From Bradyrhizobium genosp. L (GTDB lineage Bacteria; Pseudomonadota; Alphaproteobacteria; Rhizobiales; Xanthobacteraceae), in contig NZ_CP061378.1 of assembly GCF_015624485.1 (NCBI RefSeq), forward strand, positions 5,208,001-5,272,000: a stretch of DNA of 64,000 bases, in the 5' to 3' direction. A program made the position numbers and the translations under genes. Below the pieces are notes generated by a model. It worked only from the letters and a program-made list of their open reading frames with translations. It made no database searches and was not told where the DNA came from. Shown piece after piece: positions 1 through 8,648 of the stretch; position 1 is the stretch's first letter, and each line of letters starts with the position of its first letter.

Positions 1-557
1 ACCGCGCGGTCGAGCAGCACGTCGGCGAGATTGGCTGGCGTCGGCCGCGCGCCGGCATCGCGGAGATAGCCGAAAGCGATCACGCCGAGCGCCTGCTCGA
101 CTTCGGCGAGCGTCGCCATGCCGGTCGACAGGATGATCGGCAGCCTGAAGCGCGCCAGATGCAGCAACAACGGTGCGTTGGTGAGATCGCCGGAACCGAC
201 CTTCAGCGTCGAGACGCCGATGCGCCGGACCAGATGGGTCGCACTGTCGGCGTCGAACGGCGTCGACATGTAGATGATGTCAGCGGCGGCACACGCGGCC
301 GCGATCCGCGCCTCGTCATCTTCGGACAGCTCGAGCGCGCGCAGCATCTCGAGCTGGGACTGCTCGGTCCCCGTCGTGACCTGCTGATAGCTTGCCTTCG
401 CCGCCTCGCTGGTGGCGAGCTTGTCGGCGCGGAACGATTGAAACTTGACGACGTCGGCGCCGGCCCGCGCCGCCGCATCCACCAGCGCCAGCGCCCGCGC
501 GGGATCGCCGTTGTGGTTAACGCCAGCCTCGGCAATGATCAGGGTTCGGCGATGCAT
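1..557 (-). CDS. neuB: Nonulosonic acid synthase, NeuB/LegI-like, N-terminal part
   Basis: Condenses phosphoenolpyruvate with an N-acylated mannosamine-type sugar to give a nine-carbon nonulosonic acid (sialic, legionaminic or related) in the cytoplasm. About 185 residues are in the window, from ATG at 557 to the left edge; the family is usually near 350 residues, so the end of the TIM barrel and the C-terminal SAF (antifreeze-like) domain lie outside. Visible family signatures are IIAEAGVNHNGD at the N-terminus, DVVKFQ, YMSTPFD and the LKVGSGDL/STGMATL barrel strands. It is divergent from the CMP-transferase and epimerase genes of the same pathway. Sequence alone does not say whether the substrate is of the Neu, Leg or Pse type; the LegB/LegC-like genes in the window favour Leg. 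Confidence 0.9.
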   Translation of the reverse strand, partial: MHRRTLIIAEAGVNHNGDPARALALVDAAARAGADVVKFQSFRADKLATSEAAKASYQQVTTGTEQSQLEMLRALELSEDDEARIAAACAAADIIYMSTPFDADSATHLVRRIGVSTLKVGSGDLTNAPLLLHLARFRLPIILSTGMATLAEVEQALGVIAFGYLRDAGARPTPANLADVLLDRA

Positions 558-738
558 CGGGTTTGTCGCGGGACGCGGTGGGCAATCGAAATCACCCGCC
601 AATCAAGCGGTTGTCTTAGTCGAGTACACTGGTAAAAGCAACGCGAGCGGGCGGCTTGCACCGGTGTTCCCAAGCCTCCTGTGCGGCATGGAATAACGCC
701 GCTTTCAGATGGCGCAGATCGCGGGATTGTCGAGGCAA

Positions 739-1479
739 ATGACTGATACGGCGCAGATCCTGTTTTTGTTGGTGGGCCGCGGCGGATCGAAGGGCGTGCC
801 GCGCAAGAATCTGCGCGAGATCGGCGGCCTCAGCCTGATCGGCTACAAGGTCCGATCGGCGCTCAAGTCGCGCTACTGCTCCCGCCTGATCGTCTCCAGC
901 GACAGCGCGGAGATCCGCGACGAGGCCAAGCGCCATGGCGCCGAAATGCTGTTCGAGCGGCCGGCCGAGCTTGCCACCGACACCGCCTCCTCCAACGACG
1001 TGGTGCTGCACGCGATGGACTGGATCGAGCAGCATGAAGGCCGCCACTACGACGCGATCATGCTGCTGGAACCGTCGTCGCCATTCGCGCGGCCGGAGCA
1101 TTTCGACGAGGCGGTCGAGCTGTTTGTGGCGCGCCAGGCCAGCCTCGTGGTCGGCATGCGCGAGACCGAGGTGGCCTCGGTGTTCGTCGGCACGCTCGGC
1201 GAGGACGGCTCGATCGGCGGCATCGTCGAGAAGATGCTGAAGACGCCGGCGCAACGCCGCCAGGACCAGGCGCCGGAGGTGACGATGAACGGTGCGCTCT
1301 ATCTGGTCGGCTGGGACGCCATGCGCAGGCATCGCAAGATCTACGCCGACCCGGCCGCAAGCTACGGGATCATGATGGACCGCCTGCACTCGATCGAGAT
1401 CGAAAGCGCGGCCGACCTCGCCTATGCGTCCTACGTCATCGAGCATGGCATGCTCGACGCCTCGCCCTGGCGGACGTGA
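739..1479 (+). CDS. neuA: CMP-nonulosonic acid cytidylyltransferase, NeuA/LegF-like
   Basis: Activates the nonulosonic acid with CTP to give the CMP-sugar used by glycosyltransferases. The nucleotide-binding signature GRGGSKGVPRKNL lies at residues 12-24, followed by the typical SRLIVSSDS and LLEPSSPFARP segments. At about 246 residues it is the length of a single-domain cytidylyltransferase with no appended phosphatase domain. I chose ATG 739 because it puts the signature close to the N-terminus as in the family; an in-frame ATG at 709 would add ten residues and has no better ribosome site. The stop overlaps the possible GTG start (1476) of the epimerase gene, so the two are probably translationally coupled. 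Confidence 0.88.
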   Translation: MTDTAQILFLLVGRGGSKGVPRKNLREIGGLSLIGYKVRSALKSRYCSRLIVSSDSAEIRDEAKRHGAEMLFERPAELATDTASSNDVVLHAMDWIEQHEGRHYDAIMLLEPSSPFARPEHFDEAVELFVARQASLVVGMRETEVASVFVGTLGEDGSIGGIVEKMLKTPAQRRQDQAPEVTMNGALYLVGWDAMRRHRKIYADPAASYGIMMDRLHSIEIESAADLAYASYVIEHGMLDASPWRT

Positions 1480-1481
1480 CC

Positions 1482-2678
1482 ATGACCGCCGCGCCCCGCC
1501 ACATCGCCGTCGTCACGGGATCGCGGGCCGATTACGGATTGCTGCGGGGCATTTTGGCGCGGCTGAAGGCCGCCGACGACGTGACGCTCAGCGTGATCGC
1601 CTGCGGCATGCATCTGGTGCAGCGATTCGGCGAGACCTGGCGCGCCATCGAGGCCGACGGCTTTCCGCTCGCAGCGAAGATCGACCTCGCGCTCGCCGAC
1701 GATCGCGCCGAGACGGTGGCGCGTGGCACCGGGATCGGCATGTCAGGCTTTGCCGACACGCTCGCCAGGCTGAAGCCCGATCTCCTCGTCGTGCTCGGCG
1801 ACCGCTATGAGATTTTGGCCGCTGCAACCGCGGCGCTGCTGCTCAACATCCCAATCGCGCATATCCATGGCGGCGAAGTCACCTCAGGTGCGTTCGATGA
1901 CGCGATCCGCCATGCCATCACCAAGATGGCCTGCCTGCATTTCGTCGCGGCTGAGCCGTACCGGCGCCGGGTCATCCAGATGGGCGAGAATCCCGATTTC
2001 GTCTTCAACGTCGGCGCGCCCGGCCTCGATCTCGCAAGCACCGCACCGGCGCTGAGCCACGGCGAATTGTTCGCGCAACTCGGCATCACCGGCCCGGAGC
2101 GCTTCCTGCTGGTCACACTGCATCCGACCACCGCGCAGCCGGAAGCCGATGCAGCCAATATCGCCGCGCTGCTCGACGCGTTGGCGCAGGTCAAGGACCG
2201 CAGCTTCATCTTCACCGGCGTCAACGCCGATCCCGGATATCGCGCGATCGACGATGCGGTCCGCGGCTTCGTCGCGGCGCGGCCGGACCGGGCGCATCTG
2301 TTCGCCTCGCTCGGCAGCGAGCGCTATTGGGCGGCGCTGCGGCTCACCGATGCCGTGGTCGGGAACTCGTCGAGCGGCATCCTGGAGGCGCCGGCTGCGG
2401 ACGTACCCTCGATCAATATCGGCGATCGCCAGCACGGCCGGCTGCGTGCCGCCTCGATCATCGATTGCCCCGCCGATTCCAGCGCCGTGCTCACCGCCCT
2501 CGAGGACATCCTGGCCGGGCGCTTCAAGGTCGATCCGTCGCTGGTTCCGCCCTATGGCCGCGGCGGCGCGTCGGAGCGAATTGCTGGAACCCTTCGAACG
2601 ATCGACCTCCGCGGGGCTTTCCCCAAGCATTTCCATGACTTATCCGCCGCTTCGGACGGCGCGAATCCCGTTTCATAA
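1482..2678 (+). CDS. neuC: Hydrolysing UDP-sugar 2-epimerase, NeuC/LegG-like
   Basis: Removes UDP and inverts C2 of a UDP-N-acetyl sugar, giving the free manno-configured sugar that NeuB condenses. Signatures of the UDP-GlcNAc 2-epimerase fold are VTGSRADYGLL near the N-terminus, LGDRYE at about residue 105, AHIHGGE, AIRHAITKM and the C-terminal VGNSSSGILEAP nucleotide-binding loop. The length of about 398 residues fits the family. Either ATG 1482 or the GTG at 1476, which overlaps the preceding stop as GTGA, could be the start. With a LegB/LegC-like pair also present, the natural substrate may be a UDP-2,4-diacetamido-trideoxyhexose (LegG role) rather than UDP-GlcNAc; this is an inference. 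Confidence 0.87.
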   Translation: MTAAPRHIAVVTGSRADYGLLRGILARLKAADDVTLSVIACGMHLVQRFGETWRAIEADGFPLAAKIDLALADDRAETVARGTGIGMSGFADTLARLKPDLLVVLGDRYEILAAATAALLLNIPIAHIHGGEVTSGAFDDAIRHAITKMACLHFVAAEPYRRRVIQMGENPDFVFNVGAPGLDLASTAPALSHGELFAQLGITGPERFLLVTLHPTTAQPEADAANIAALLDALAQVKDRSFIFTGVNADPGYRAIDDAVRGFVAARPDRAHLFASLGSERYWAALRLTDAVVGNSSSGILEAPAADVPSINIGDRQHGRLRAASIIDCPADSSAVLTALEDILAGRFKVDPSLVPPYGRGGASERIAGTLRTIDLRGAFPKHFHDLSAASDGANPVS

Positions 2679-2764
2679 CGCCGCGCCCCGGTTGCCTGCA
2701 CAACACGGCAGGTTGTATAGATCGGGCCGGCCCGGATAATCCCTGCGCCGCCGGAGAACGCGAC

Positions 2765-3919
2765 ATGACGACAATCGACTCCCTTTCCGATGCAGCGCCG
2801 AACGCCCGTGCCGCCGCTATCGGTGAGCTGCCGATCCCGCCCTATCGCGGCACGTCGATTCCCGAGATCGACTATGACGCGCATCCCGCCTATGGCCTGA
2901 TGCTGCCGAAGCCGACCTTGGCCGAGCGCCTGCAGTCGCTGAAGGTGTTCGCGCGCACCTTCGCCTTCGTCACCATCCGCCGCATCGTCGACTATGAGAA
3001 CATGCCGCTGCTGACCAAGGAAGCCGGCTTCACGGGCCTCAATGCCGCGACCGCGTGGCGTTTGATCTCACTGTACGCCCGCATCCGCACCAGCCGCATG
3101 ATCGGCTCGCTGACCGGCGCGCGGCGTCCGGCCACGCCGGCGAATCCGGCGCTGCTGAACAAGATCAAATCCGACGGCATCGTCTGCCTCAATTTGACGG
3201 CGGACGAGCTCGATCAGATCCGCACCGCGACCAAGCCCGCTTTCGACAAGCTCGACGAGCGCCGCGTCCATCTGCCGCCGGAGAAGCGCAAGTTCGACGA
3301 CAACGTCTACTGGTGCACCCGCTCGGCCGACCCGAACGCATTCGCGACCGTCGATGCCGTCTTCAAGCGCTACGGCGTCGCCGAGGCCGCCAGCGCCTAT
3401 CTCGGCCGCCCGGTCGGCGTGAAGCATGTCAACGCGCAGATCAACGACCAGGATCTCGCCTTCTGGCGCCGCGTGTTTCCGGACACTCAGCTCGCCGATC
3501 CCTGGGGCAGCTACCTGCACATCGATGCCACCTACGGCATGCTGAAATGCGCGATCTATATCCATGACATCGGCCCGGATGGCGGCCCGTTCTGCTACAT
3601 CCGCGGCAGCCAGAACGCCAAGGTCGGCCGGTTCGAAGGCATGGTACGCCGCACCATCGACTTCGCGGGCTTCTCCAGCCGCAAGCCGGAGGCGCGCAAG
3701 AAGTTCATGGCGTTGCCCGCCTTCCTGCGCAAGAAGGCCGATTTCGGCGGCGACCTGCCGGACGATTCGCCGGAAGTGCCGCGGCTGCGCGAAGGGCATT
3801 TCGCCGCGACCTCGAATTACGGCAACTGCATCCTGTTCGACGGCAACGGCATCCATCGCGGCGGCATGGTCAACAACGGCGAGCGCCGCTGCCTGTTCAT
3901 CATCCTCGCCGAGATCTGA
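2765..3919 (+). CDS. Phytanoyl-CoA dioxygenase-like Fe(II)/2-oxoglutarate enzyme
   Basis: A 384-residue cytosolic protein of the PhyH-like cupin oxygenase group. The likely iron facial triad is HID (in SYLHIDATYG, near residue 255) and the distal His in NGIHRGG near residue 365, followed by an Arg in NGERR that could bind 2-oxoglutarate. A GGPFCYIRGSQ segment matches the PhyH core. The first 130 residues carry no recognised domain. The start has a good ribosome site (GGAG upstream of ATG 2765). It lies 86 bases after the epimerase gene on the same strand, so a role in modifying a sugar or its acyl group is plausible, but the substrate is unknown. Confidence 0.75.
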   Translation: MTTIDSLSDAAPNARAAAIGELPIPPYRGTSIPEIDYDAHPAYGLMLPKPTLAERLQSLKVFARTFAFVTIRRIVDYENMPLLTKEAGFTGLNAATAWRLISLYARIRTSRMIGSLTGARRPATPANPALLNKIKSDGIVCLNLTADELDQIRTATKPAFDKLDERRVHLPPEKRKFDDNVYWCTRSADPNAFATVDAVFKRYGVAEAASAYLGRPVGVKHVNAQINDQDLAFWRRVFPDTQLADPWGSYLHIDATYGMLKCAIYIHDIGPDGGPFCYIRGSQNAKVGRFEGMVRRTIDFAGFSSRKPEARKKFMALPAFLRKKADFGGDLPDDSPEVPRLREGHFAATSNYGNCILFDGNGIHRGGMVNNGERRCLFIILAEI

Positions 3920-3994
3920 CGGCGCGTCGCCGGCGGACGGGGTAATCCGACCCCTTCAAGCCAAACTCCGGATGTCAGCATGCGACAGCCGGGC

Positions 3995-4855
3995 TCAAAC
4001 CGGTCGCGTGCGCGATCTTGCCTGGGTCATGGCGACGCCGGAGATCGCGAGCAGGCCACCGACAATCAGCTTGGGGGTCATGCGGTCGCCGAGGAACAAC
4101 ACGCTCGACATCAAGGCGAACACCGGAAGCAGCAGGCCGAAGGGTGCGACGCGCCTCATCGAGCAACGGGCGATCAGCCAGAACCACAGGCCGAAGCCGA
4201 CAATTCCTCCGATGAAGATCGTATAGGCGAGCGCCAGCCAACCGCGTTGATCTGCCGTCACGAGGCTCGCCAGTTGCCCATATTCAAGCAGCAACGACAT
4301 CAGCAAGACCTGCGGCACCGTGAGCAGCGACGACCACCCCATCAACATCAGGGGATCGAAAGGGCCGTAGCGTTTGGTCAGGACGTTGGACACCGCGAAT
4401 GCGAAGGCTGCCCCGACCACGAGCAGCAGCGGAAGCGGATGTGCCGACAGGCCAGGCTCCGCTGCCAATACGACCACGCCGCCGAATGCAAGCACCACGC
4501 CGGCAGACGTCGCGAGCGACGGCCGCTCCGCGAGCAGCGGCCAGGCCAGCAGGACGGTGAACGGCGTGGCGAGTTGATAGGCGACCGCCGACAAGCTTCC
4601 CGAGCCGAGCCCAAGGCCAACGTAGAACAGCCCGAAGTTCAAGCCGCCAAGGAACAGCGAAATGGCTGCGACAGGGCCGAACTGTTGACGCGTGGGCCGC
4701 TTGACGAAAGGAACCAGCAGCAGCGCGATGGCCAGGAAACGCAGCGCAAGGAAGAACAGCGGCGGAAACTCCGCAACGCCCACCTTGATGGCCACGAACT
4801 GATAACCCCAGAGCAAGGGAACGGCCACTGCGCAGATGATCTGGATCGCAGACAT
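3995..4855 (-). CDS. EamA/DMT-family transporter
   Basis: A 286-residue inner-membrane protein with about ten hydrophobic segments arranged as two EamA repeats. It opens with the typical LLWGYQFVAIKVG and has LGGLNFGLFYVGL in the first repeat. These drug/metabolite transporters export small metabolites, amino acids or xenobiotics. It lies downstream of a TetR regulator on the same strand. A palindrome resembling the one in front of tetR lies 17-30 bases upstream of its ATG, so it is probably controlled by that regulator. It has no obvious tie to glycan synthesis despite its position. Confidence 0.85.
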   Translation of the reverse strand: MSAIQIICAVAVPLLWGYQFVAIKVGVAEFPPLFFLALRFLAIALLLVPFVKRPTRQQFGPVAAISLFLGGLNFGLFYVGLGLGSGSLSAVAYQLATPFTVLLAWPLLAERPSLATSAGVVLAFGGVVVLAAEPGLSAHPLPLLLVVGAAFAFAVSNVLTKRYGPFDPLMLMGWSSLLTVPQVLLMSLLLEYGQLASLVTADQRGWLALAYTIFIGGIVGFGLWFWLIARCSMRRVAPFGLLLPVFALMSSVLFLGDRMTPKLIVGGLLAISGVAMTQARSRTRPV

Positions 4856-4871
4856 GGCATCCTTCCTTTCA

Positions 4872-4885
4872 AGACCGATCGGTCC
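4872..4885. promoter_or_regulatory. Probable TetR operator upstream of the EamA transporter
   Basis: GACCGATCGGTC at 4873-4884 is a perfect palindrome with flanking A and C. It shares the GACC...GGTC half-sites with the stronger palindrome in front of tetR at 5550-5565. It lies 17-30 bases upstream of the transporter ATG (4855). Confidence 0.6.
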
Positions 4886-4924
4886 AAATTTCGGCGCACC
4901 GACGGCCGAGGCGCCCGTGGTTGC

Positions 4925-5539
4925 TTAGCTGATGAAGCGGTCGAGAAGCGCGTCGGCAGTGGCTTGCGATGCGGTCGGCGTCGGCGCCGTTTTGCCGACC
5001 ACGCGCAGCCCCTCGACGAAACAGACGAGAATCCGGGCGGCACTTGAGGGCTCGACGCCATCGGCCAGCTTGCCCGCCGTCCTGGCACGATCAAGTGCAT
5101 CCGCCACCCTGCTCTCCATGGCCTTGAAGAAGCCCGCGACGCGCCGACCGACGTCGGCATCCTGGCCAGCCAATTCCATGGCCGTGGCCACCAGCAGGCA
5201 CCCACGCCGGCCATTGGCACCGCTGGTGCGTTCGACATAGCCGGCAAGATAGGCCCGCAGGCCCTCGACCGGCTCTCTACGCGGGTCGAGTTCGATATCC
5301 ATCCGTGTCACGGCATCGGCAATGTAGCGATCGAGCGCACGCAGGAAGAGTGAGTGCTTGTCACCGAAGGCCGCGTAAAGGCTGCCACGCGAGAGCTTGG
5401 TCGCCCGAAGCAGGTCCGGGAGCGCCGTGGCGTGATAGCCGCGCGACCAGAACACGCCCATCGCGCGCTCGACCGCGGCGTCGACGTCGAAACTTCGCGG
5501 GCGGCCACGCGGCAACTGCACAGGGGTCTGGCGGCTCAT
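4925..5539 (-). CDS. TetR/AcrR-family transcriptional regulator
   Basis: A 204-residue repressor with the N-terminal TetR helix-turn-helix: GRPRSFDVDAAVERAM, then TALPDLLRATKLSRGSLY and AFGDKHSLFLRAL. The C-terminal ligand-binding half is alpha-helical and ends SQATADALLDRFIS. An in-frame ATG at 5575 exists, but the coding stretch from there would run through the palindromic operator at 5550-5565, so ATG 5539 is the better start. It probably represses itself and the downstream EamA transporter, since both have similar palindromes upstream. The inducing ligand is unknown. Confidence 0.87.
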   Translation of the reverse strand: MSRQTPVQLPRGRPRSFDVDAAVERAMGVFWSRGYHATALPDLLRATKLSRGSLYAAFGDKHSLFLRALDRYIADAVTRMDIELDPRREPVEGLRAYLAGYVERTSGANGRRGCLLVATAMELAGQDADVGRRVAGFFKAMESRVADALDRARTAGKLADGVEPSSAARILVCFVEGLRVVGKTAPTPTASQATADALLDRFIS

Positions 5540-5549
5540 TCCCAATATA

Positions 5550-5565
5550 TAGACCAACTGGTCTA
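5550..5565. promoter_or_regulatory. TetR autoregulatory operator
   Basis: TAGACCAACTGGTCTA is a 7-2-7 inverted repeat, 11-26 bases upstream of the tetR start. Its half-sites match the palindrome before the EamA gene, which supports a shared regulator. Confidence 0.7.
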
Positions 5566-5696
5566 GAAATCGCAAGTGCCACTCTCGGTCAAACGACGAC
5601 CGGGCGACCGCTGGGGATATTTGCTGCTATCCGGGAACCGGGCGTCTGAACTGCCGCGAGAAGGGCTTTGACCGAAGCGCTCGGTCGCCGCGCCAA

Positions 5697-6497
5697 TCAG
5701 GCGCCGGCCTGCGGAAGCCTGCGCGACGTCCTGAGATAGTCCGTCAGCTGAGCCGGCGTGAAGGTTGCGGTCTTGCTGCGCAGCACCGAATCCTTGCGGA
5801 CGAAGGCAAGATCGATCTGCGCGAGCGCGCCGTCCAGCGACCGCATATGGCCTTCCAGCACGTCATAGACCGCAAAGCCCGCCTCGTCGCAGAACCGCAC
5901 GATCTCGGCGAATTCCGGGATGCCATGGCGCGCCTGCATCATGGTGGTCTCGAGAATCATCAGGTCGATCTCGCCGATGCGCGAGCCCAGCCCCTTCAGC
6001 ACCTCGAGCTCGGCGCCCTGGGTGTCGACCTTGAGGAACACGGGATGTTCGAGCTTCTCCGGCAGCAGCGAATCCAGCCGCCGCATCGGCGTCGGCCGCG
6101 CCTCGCCGTCGAGCGCCTTGCCTTCGACCTGGCCATACAGGCTCGAACCGGAGACGTCTTCATGGACGTTGAAGATGACCTCGCCGTTCTCGGCGCCGGC
6201 GGCAACCTGGAAATATTCGGCGTTGAGCCGCTGCTTGAGTGCTTCGAGCACCGGCTTGCATTCGGCGACCGGCTCGATCAGGAAGTAGCGCGCGCGCGGA
6301 AACGCCTCGTAGATCGGCGGCGTGCCGAATGCGATGCCGATATCGATTACGGTCTTGACCTCGAAGCCGAGCGACCTCAGGTGCTGAAAGAACAGACGGA
6401 AGTTCCGCACCGGCGCGCTGGTGCGCATCAGGCGCAGGCCGATCAGCTCCAGGACGCGGTTGATGGCCTGGAATACGGCAGAAACGAATGCCTTCAT
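5697..6497 (-). CDS. FkbM-family SAM-dependent methyltransferase
   Basis: A 266-residue methyltransferase of the FkbM type, which usually O-methylates sugars or polyketides. The SAM-binding strand is TVIDIGIAFGTPPIYEAFP, followed by YFLIEPVAE; the family motif VFLKVDTQGAELEVLKG lies in the middle. ATG 6497 is preferred over the in-frame TTG at 6542, which would add 15 residues without similarity. It is divergent from the NAD-dependent epimerase at 6657. In this setting its likely substrate is a sugar of the surface glycan. Confidence 0.85.
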   Translation of the reverse strand: MKAFVSAVFQAINRVLELIGLRLMRTSAPVRNFRLFFQHLRSLGFEVKTVIDIGIAFGTPPIYEAFPRARYFLIEPVAECKPVLEALKQRLNAEYFQVAAGAENGEVIFNVHEDVSGSSLYGQVEGKALDGEARPTPMRRLDSLLPEKLEHPVFLKVDTQGAELEVLKGLGSRIGEIDLMILETTMMQARHGIPEFAEIVRFCDEAGFAVYDVLEGHMRSLDGALAQIDLAFVRKDSVLRSKTATFTPAQLTDYLRTSRRLPQAGA

Positions 6498-6656
6498 GAA
6501 GCGAGCGCCGGTTGGACGGGTGACGGAAACCGCCGATCGCAAAATGCTCGTCTGGTGAGAATATAGCCGCAGTTTGCAATCGACTGGTCGGTTTGGTAGA
6601 TCAGCCCGGCAAGCTGGTCAAGCGACCGCTTCCCGAGCAAAAACAACCAATTTCGC

Positions 6657-7622
6657 ATGAAAATTCTTATCACCGGCAGCTCCGGCTTTATCGGGCAGGC
6701 GCTCGCGCAACGATTGAAGGCCGAAGGTTGGCAGGCCCTGGGTCTCGACAAGCGGCCGGGTCCGGCGACGGATTTTGTCTGCGATATCCTCGATGCCGGC
6801 AAGCTGCAGCAGACCGTTCAGGCCTGCGCGCCCGATGCACTGATCCATCTGGCTGCTCGAATCGACATCGACGAAACTGCCGGCGTTGAGGACTATCCCG
6901 CCAACGTCGAAGGCGTTCGCAACGTCGTTGCGGCCGTCAGCCGCACGCCGTCGATCAAGCGGACGATCTGGACGTCGTCGCAGCTCGTCTGTCGGATCGA
7001 CTACGTTCCCAACGGCGACACCGACTACAATCCCGATTCCTCCTATGGCCGCAGCAAGGTGCTGACCGAGCAGATCGTGCGCGAGCAGGACGGCGGCGGC
7101 AGCGTATGGAGCCTCGCCCGCCCCACCACGGTGTGGGGACCGGGCATGAGCGCGCACTACCAGCGCTTTCTGCGCATGATCCAGCGCGGCTACTATTTCC
7201 ATATCGGCAGCGAGCCGCTGCTCAAATCATTCAGCTATGTCGGAAACATCGCCCATCAGTACCTGCAATTGCTGAAGGCCCCCGAGCGGCAGGTGCAACG
7301 GCGGACGTTCTACCTCGCCGACTACGAACCGCTCGATCTGGTCGCCTGGGGCGACGCGTTCCAGCGCGCGTTTCACGCCCGCCGCATTCCGCGGATGCCG
7401 GTTTTCGTCGCGCGCGCGCTGGCGCATTCCGGCGACGCGGCCATTGCGCTCGGGCTCAAGCAGTTTCCGCTGACCTCGCGCCGACTGAAGAACATCCTGA
7501 CCGAGTATCAGTTCGACCTGTCCGCGACCAGGGAAGTCTGCGGGCCACTGCCGAGCGACTTCCGGCAGAGCGTCGAGCAAACCGTGGAATGGTTCAACAG
7601 CCTGTCACAACCGAAGGCCTAG
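6657..7622 (+). CDS. NAD-dependent sugar epimerase/dehydratase (extended SDR)
   Basis: A 321-residue nucleotide-sugar enzyme with a Rossmann fold. The N-terminus reads MKILITGSSGFIGQAL (TGxxGxxG), with LIHLAARID following. The catalytic Tyr-Lys pair is in SSYGRSKVLTE near residues 125-130, and RPTTVWGPG is the usual post-catalytic motif. The subfamily (epimerase, dehydratase or reductase) cannot be set from sequence alone. It is followed on the same strand by a 2-oxoglutarate oxygenase gene at 7741. Confidence 0.82.
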   Translation: MKILITGSSGFIGQALAQRLKAEGWQALGLDKRPGPATDFVCDILDAGKLQQTVQACAPDALIHLAARIDIDETAGVEDYPANVEGVRNVVAAVSRTPSIKRTIWTSSQLVCRIDYVPNGDTDYNPDSSYGRSKVLTEQIVREQDGGGSVWSLARPTTVWGPGMSAHYQRFLRMIQRGYYFHIGSEPLLKSFSYVGNIAHQYLQLLKAPERQVQRRTFYLADYEPLDLVAWGDAFQRAFHARRIPRMPVFVARALAHSGDAAIALGLKQFPLTSRRLKNILTEYQFDLSATREVCGPLPSDFRQSVEQTVEWFNSLSQPKA

Positions 7623-7740
7623 CGGCGCTGGGGCCGCGCAAAATTCTTCAAATAATTCAAAGGCCGGGATCTGTTCCTATCTTCACAATAGCGGCGATTG
7701 CGTGTAACAGCCGCACGTAGCACGGCAAGGGAGCGGACAT

Positions 7741-8574
7741 ATGCAGCGCACGCAGATCGTCGACCTCATTGTGGATCGCCTGGAAGGCGAAAGGGCCAAC
7801 ATTCTGTCGCAGTGGCAGGCTCCCGTCGGCACCACGACCCGGCACTTCTACGTCGACAATTTCCTGCCGATCGAGCTTGCCGATGAAGCCTACAATGCCT
7901 ACCCGCGCGACGGCTCCGGCTTCTTCAGCAAGGAGACCTTTCGCGAGAAGAAGCGGACCAGCGCGCATCTGTCGGAATACGCGCCGATCCTCGCCGACCT
8001 GACCTACGCGATGCAGGACCCCGCCGTCGTCGCGAAGGTGGCCGACATCGTCGGCTTCACGCAGATCGAGCCCGACCCGTCGCTCTATGCCGGCGGCCTG
8101 TCGATGATGTTCAAGGGCGATTTCCTCAACCCGCATATCGACAACAGCCATGATGCCAAGCGCGATCGCTATCGCCGGCTCAACCTGCTGTACTACGTGT
8201 CGCCGGACTGGGCGATGGAGAATGGCGGCAATTTCGAATTGTGGAACGACGACTGCTCGATGCCGGTCACGATCATCTCGCAGCAGAACCGCCTGCTGGT
8301 GATGGAGACCAACAAGACCTCGTGGCACTCGGTGAGCCCGGTCCAGGTCGACCGTCCGCGCTGCTGCGTCTCGAACTACTATTTCTCGACGATCTCGCCC
8401 GATGCGACCGACTATTTCCACGTCACGTCGTTCACCGGGCGCCCCGACGAGACCGTGAAGAAGATCGTCGGCGTGGCCGACAACGCGCTGCGCAACATGG
8501 TCTCGAAGACGCTCGGCGTCGGCCGCGGCAAGAAGGAGATCAACTCCGATCCCGGCGCCGGCCCGAACAGCTAG
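7741..8574 (+). CDS. 2OG-Fe(II) oxygenase, prolyl-4-hydroxylase-like fold
   Basis: A 277-residue oxygenase. The iron ligands appear as HID in NPHIDNSHDAK near residue 132 and the distal His in TSWHSVSPV near residue 197, followed by an Arg in VDRPRCCVSNYYF expected to bind 2-oxoglutarate. RLNLLYYVSPDW and GGNFELW are the usual core strands of this fold in bacterial glycan clusters. The ribosome site GGAG precedes ATG 7741 at good spacing. The substrate is unknown; a sugar, a lipid-linked intermediate or an acyl chain are all possible. Confidence 0.8.
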   Translation: MQRTQIVDLIVDRLEGERANILSQWQAPVGTTTRHFYVDNFLPIELADEAYNAYPRDGSGFFSKETFREKKRTSAHLSEYAPILADLTYAMQDPAVVAKVADIVGFTQIEPDPSLYAGGLSMMFKGDFLNPHIDNSHDAKRDRYRRLNLLYYVSPDWAMENGGNFELWNDDCSMPVTIISQQNRLLVMETNKTSWHSVSPVQVDRPRCCVSNYYFSTISPDATDYFHVTSFTGRPDETVKKIVGVADNALRNMVSKTLGVGRGKKEINSDPGAGPNS

Positions 8575-8648
8575 AGCGCGATGTCGGCATCACACCGCCG
8601 CGCACGGCGCCGCGGTACGACCTGAGGCGTAGGAGATGTCTCCCACTC

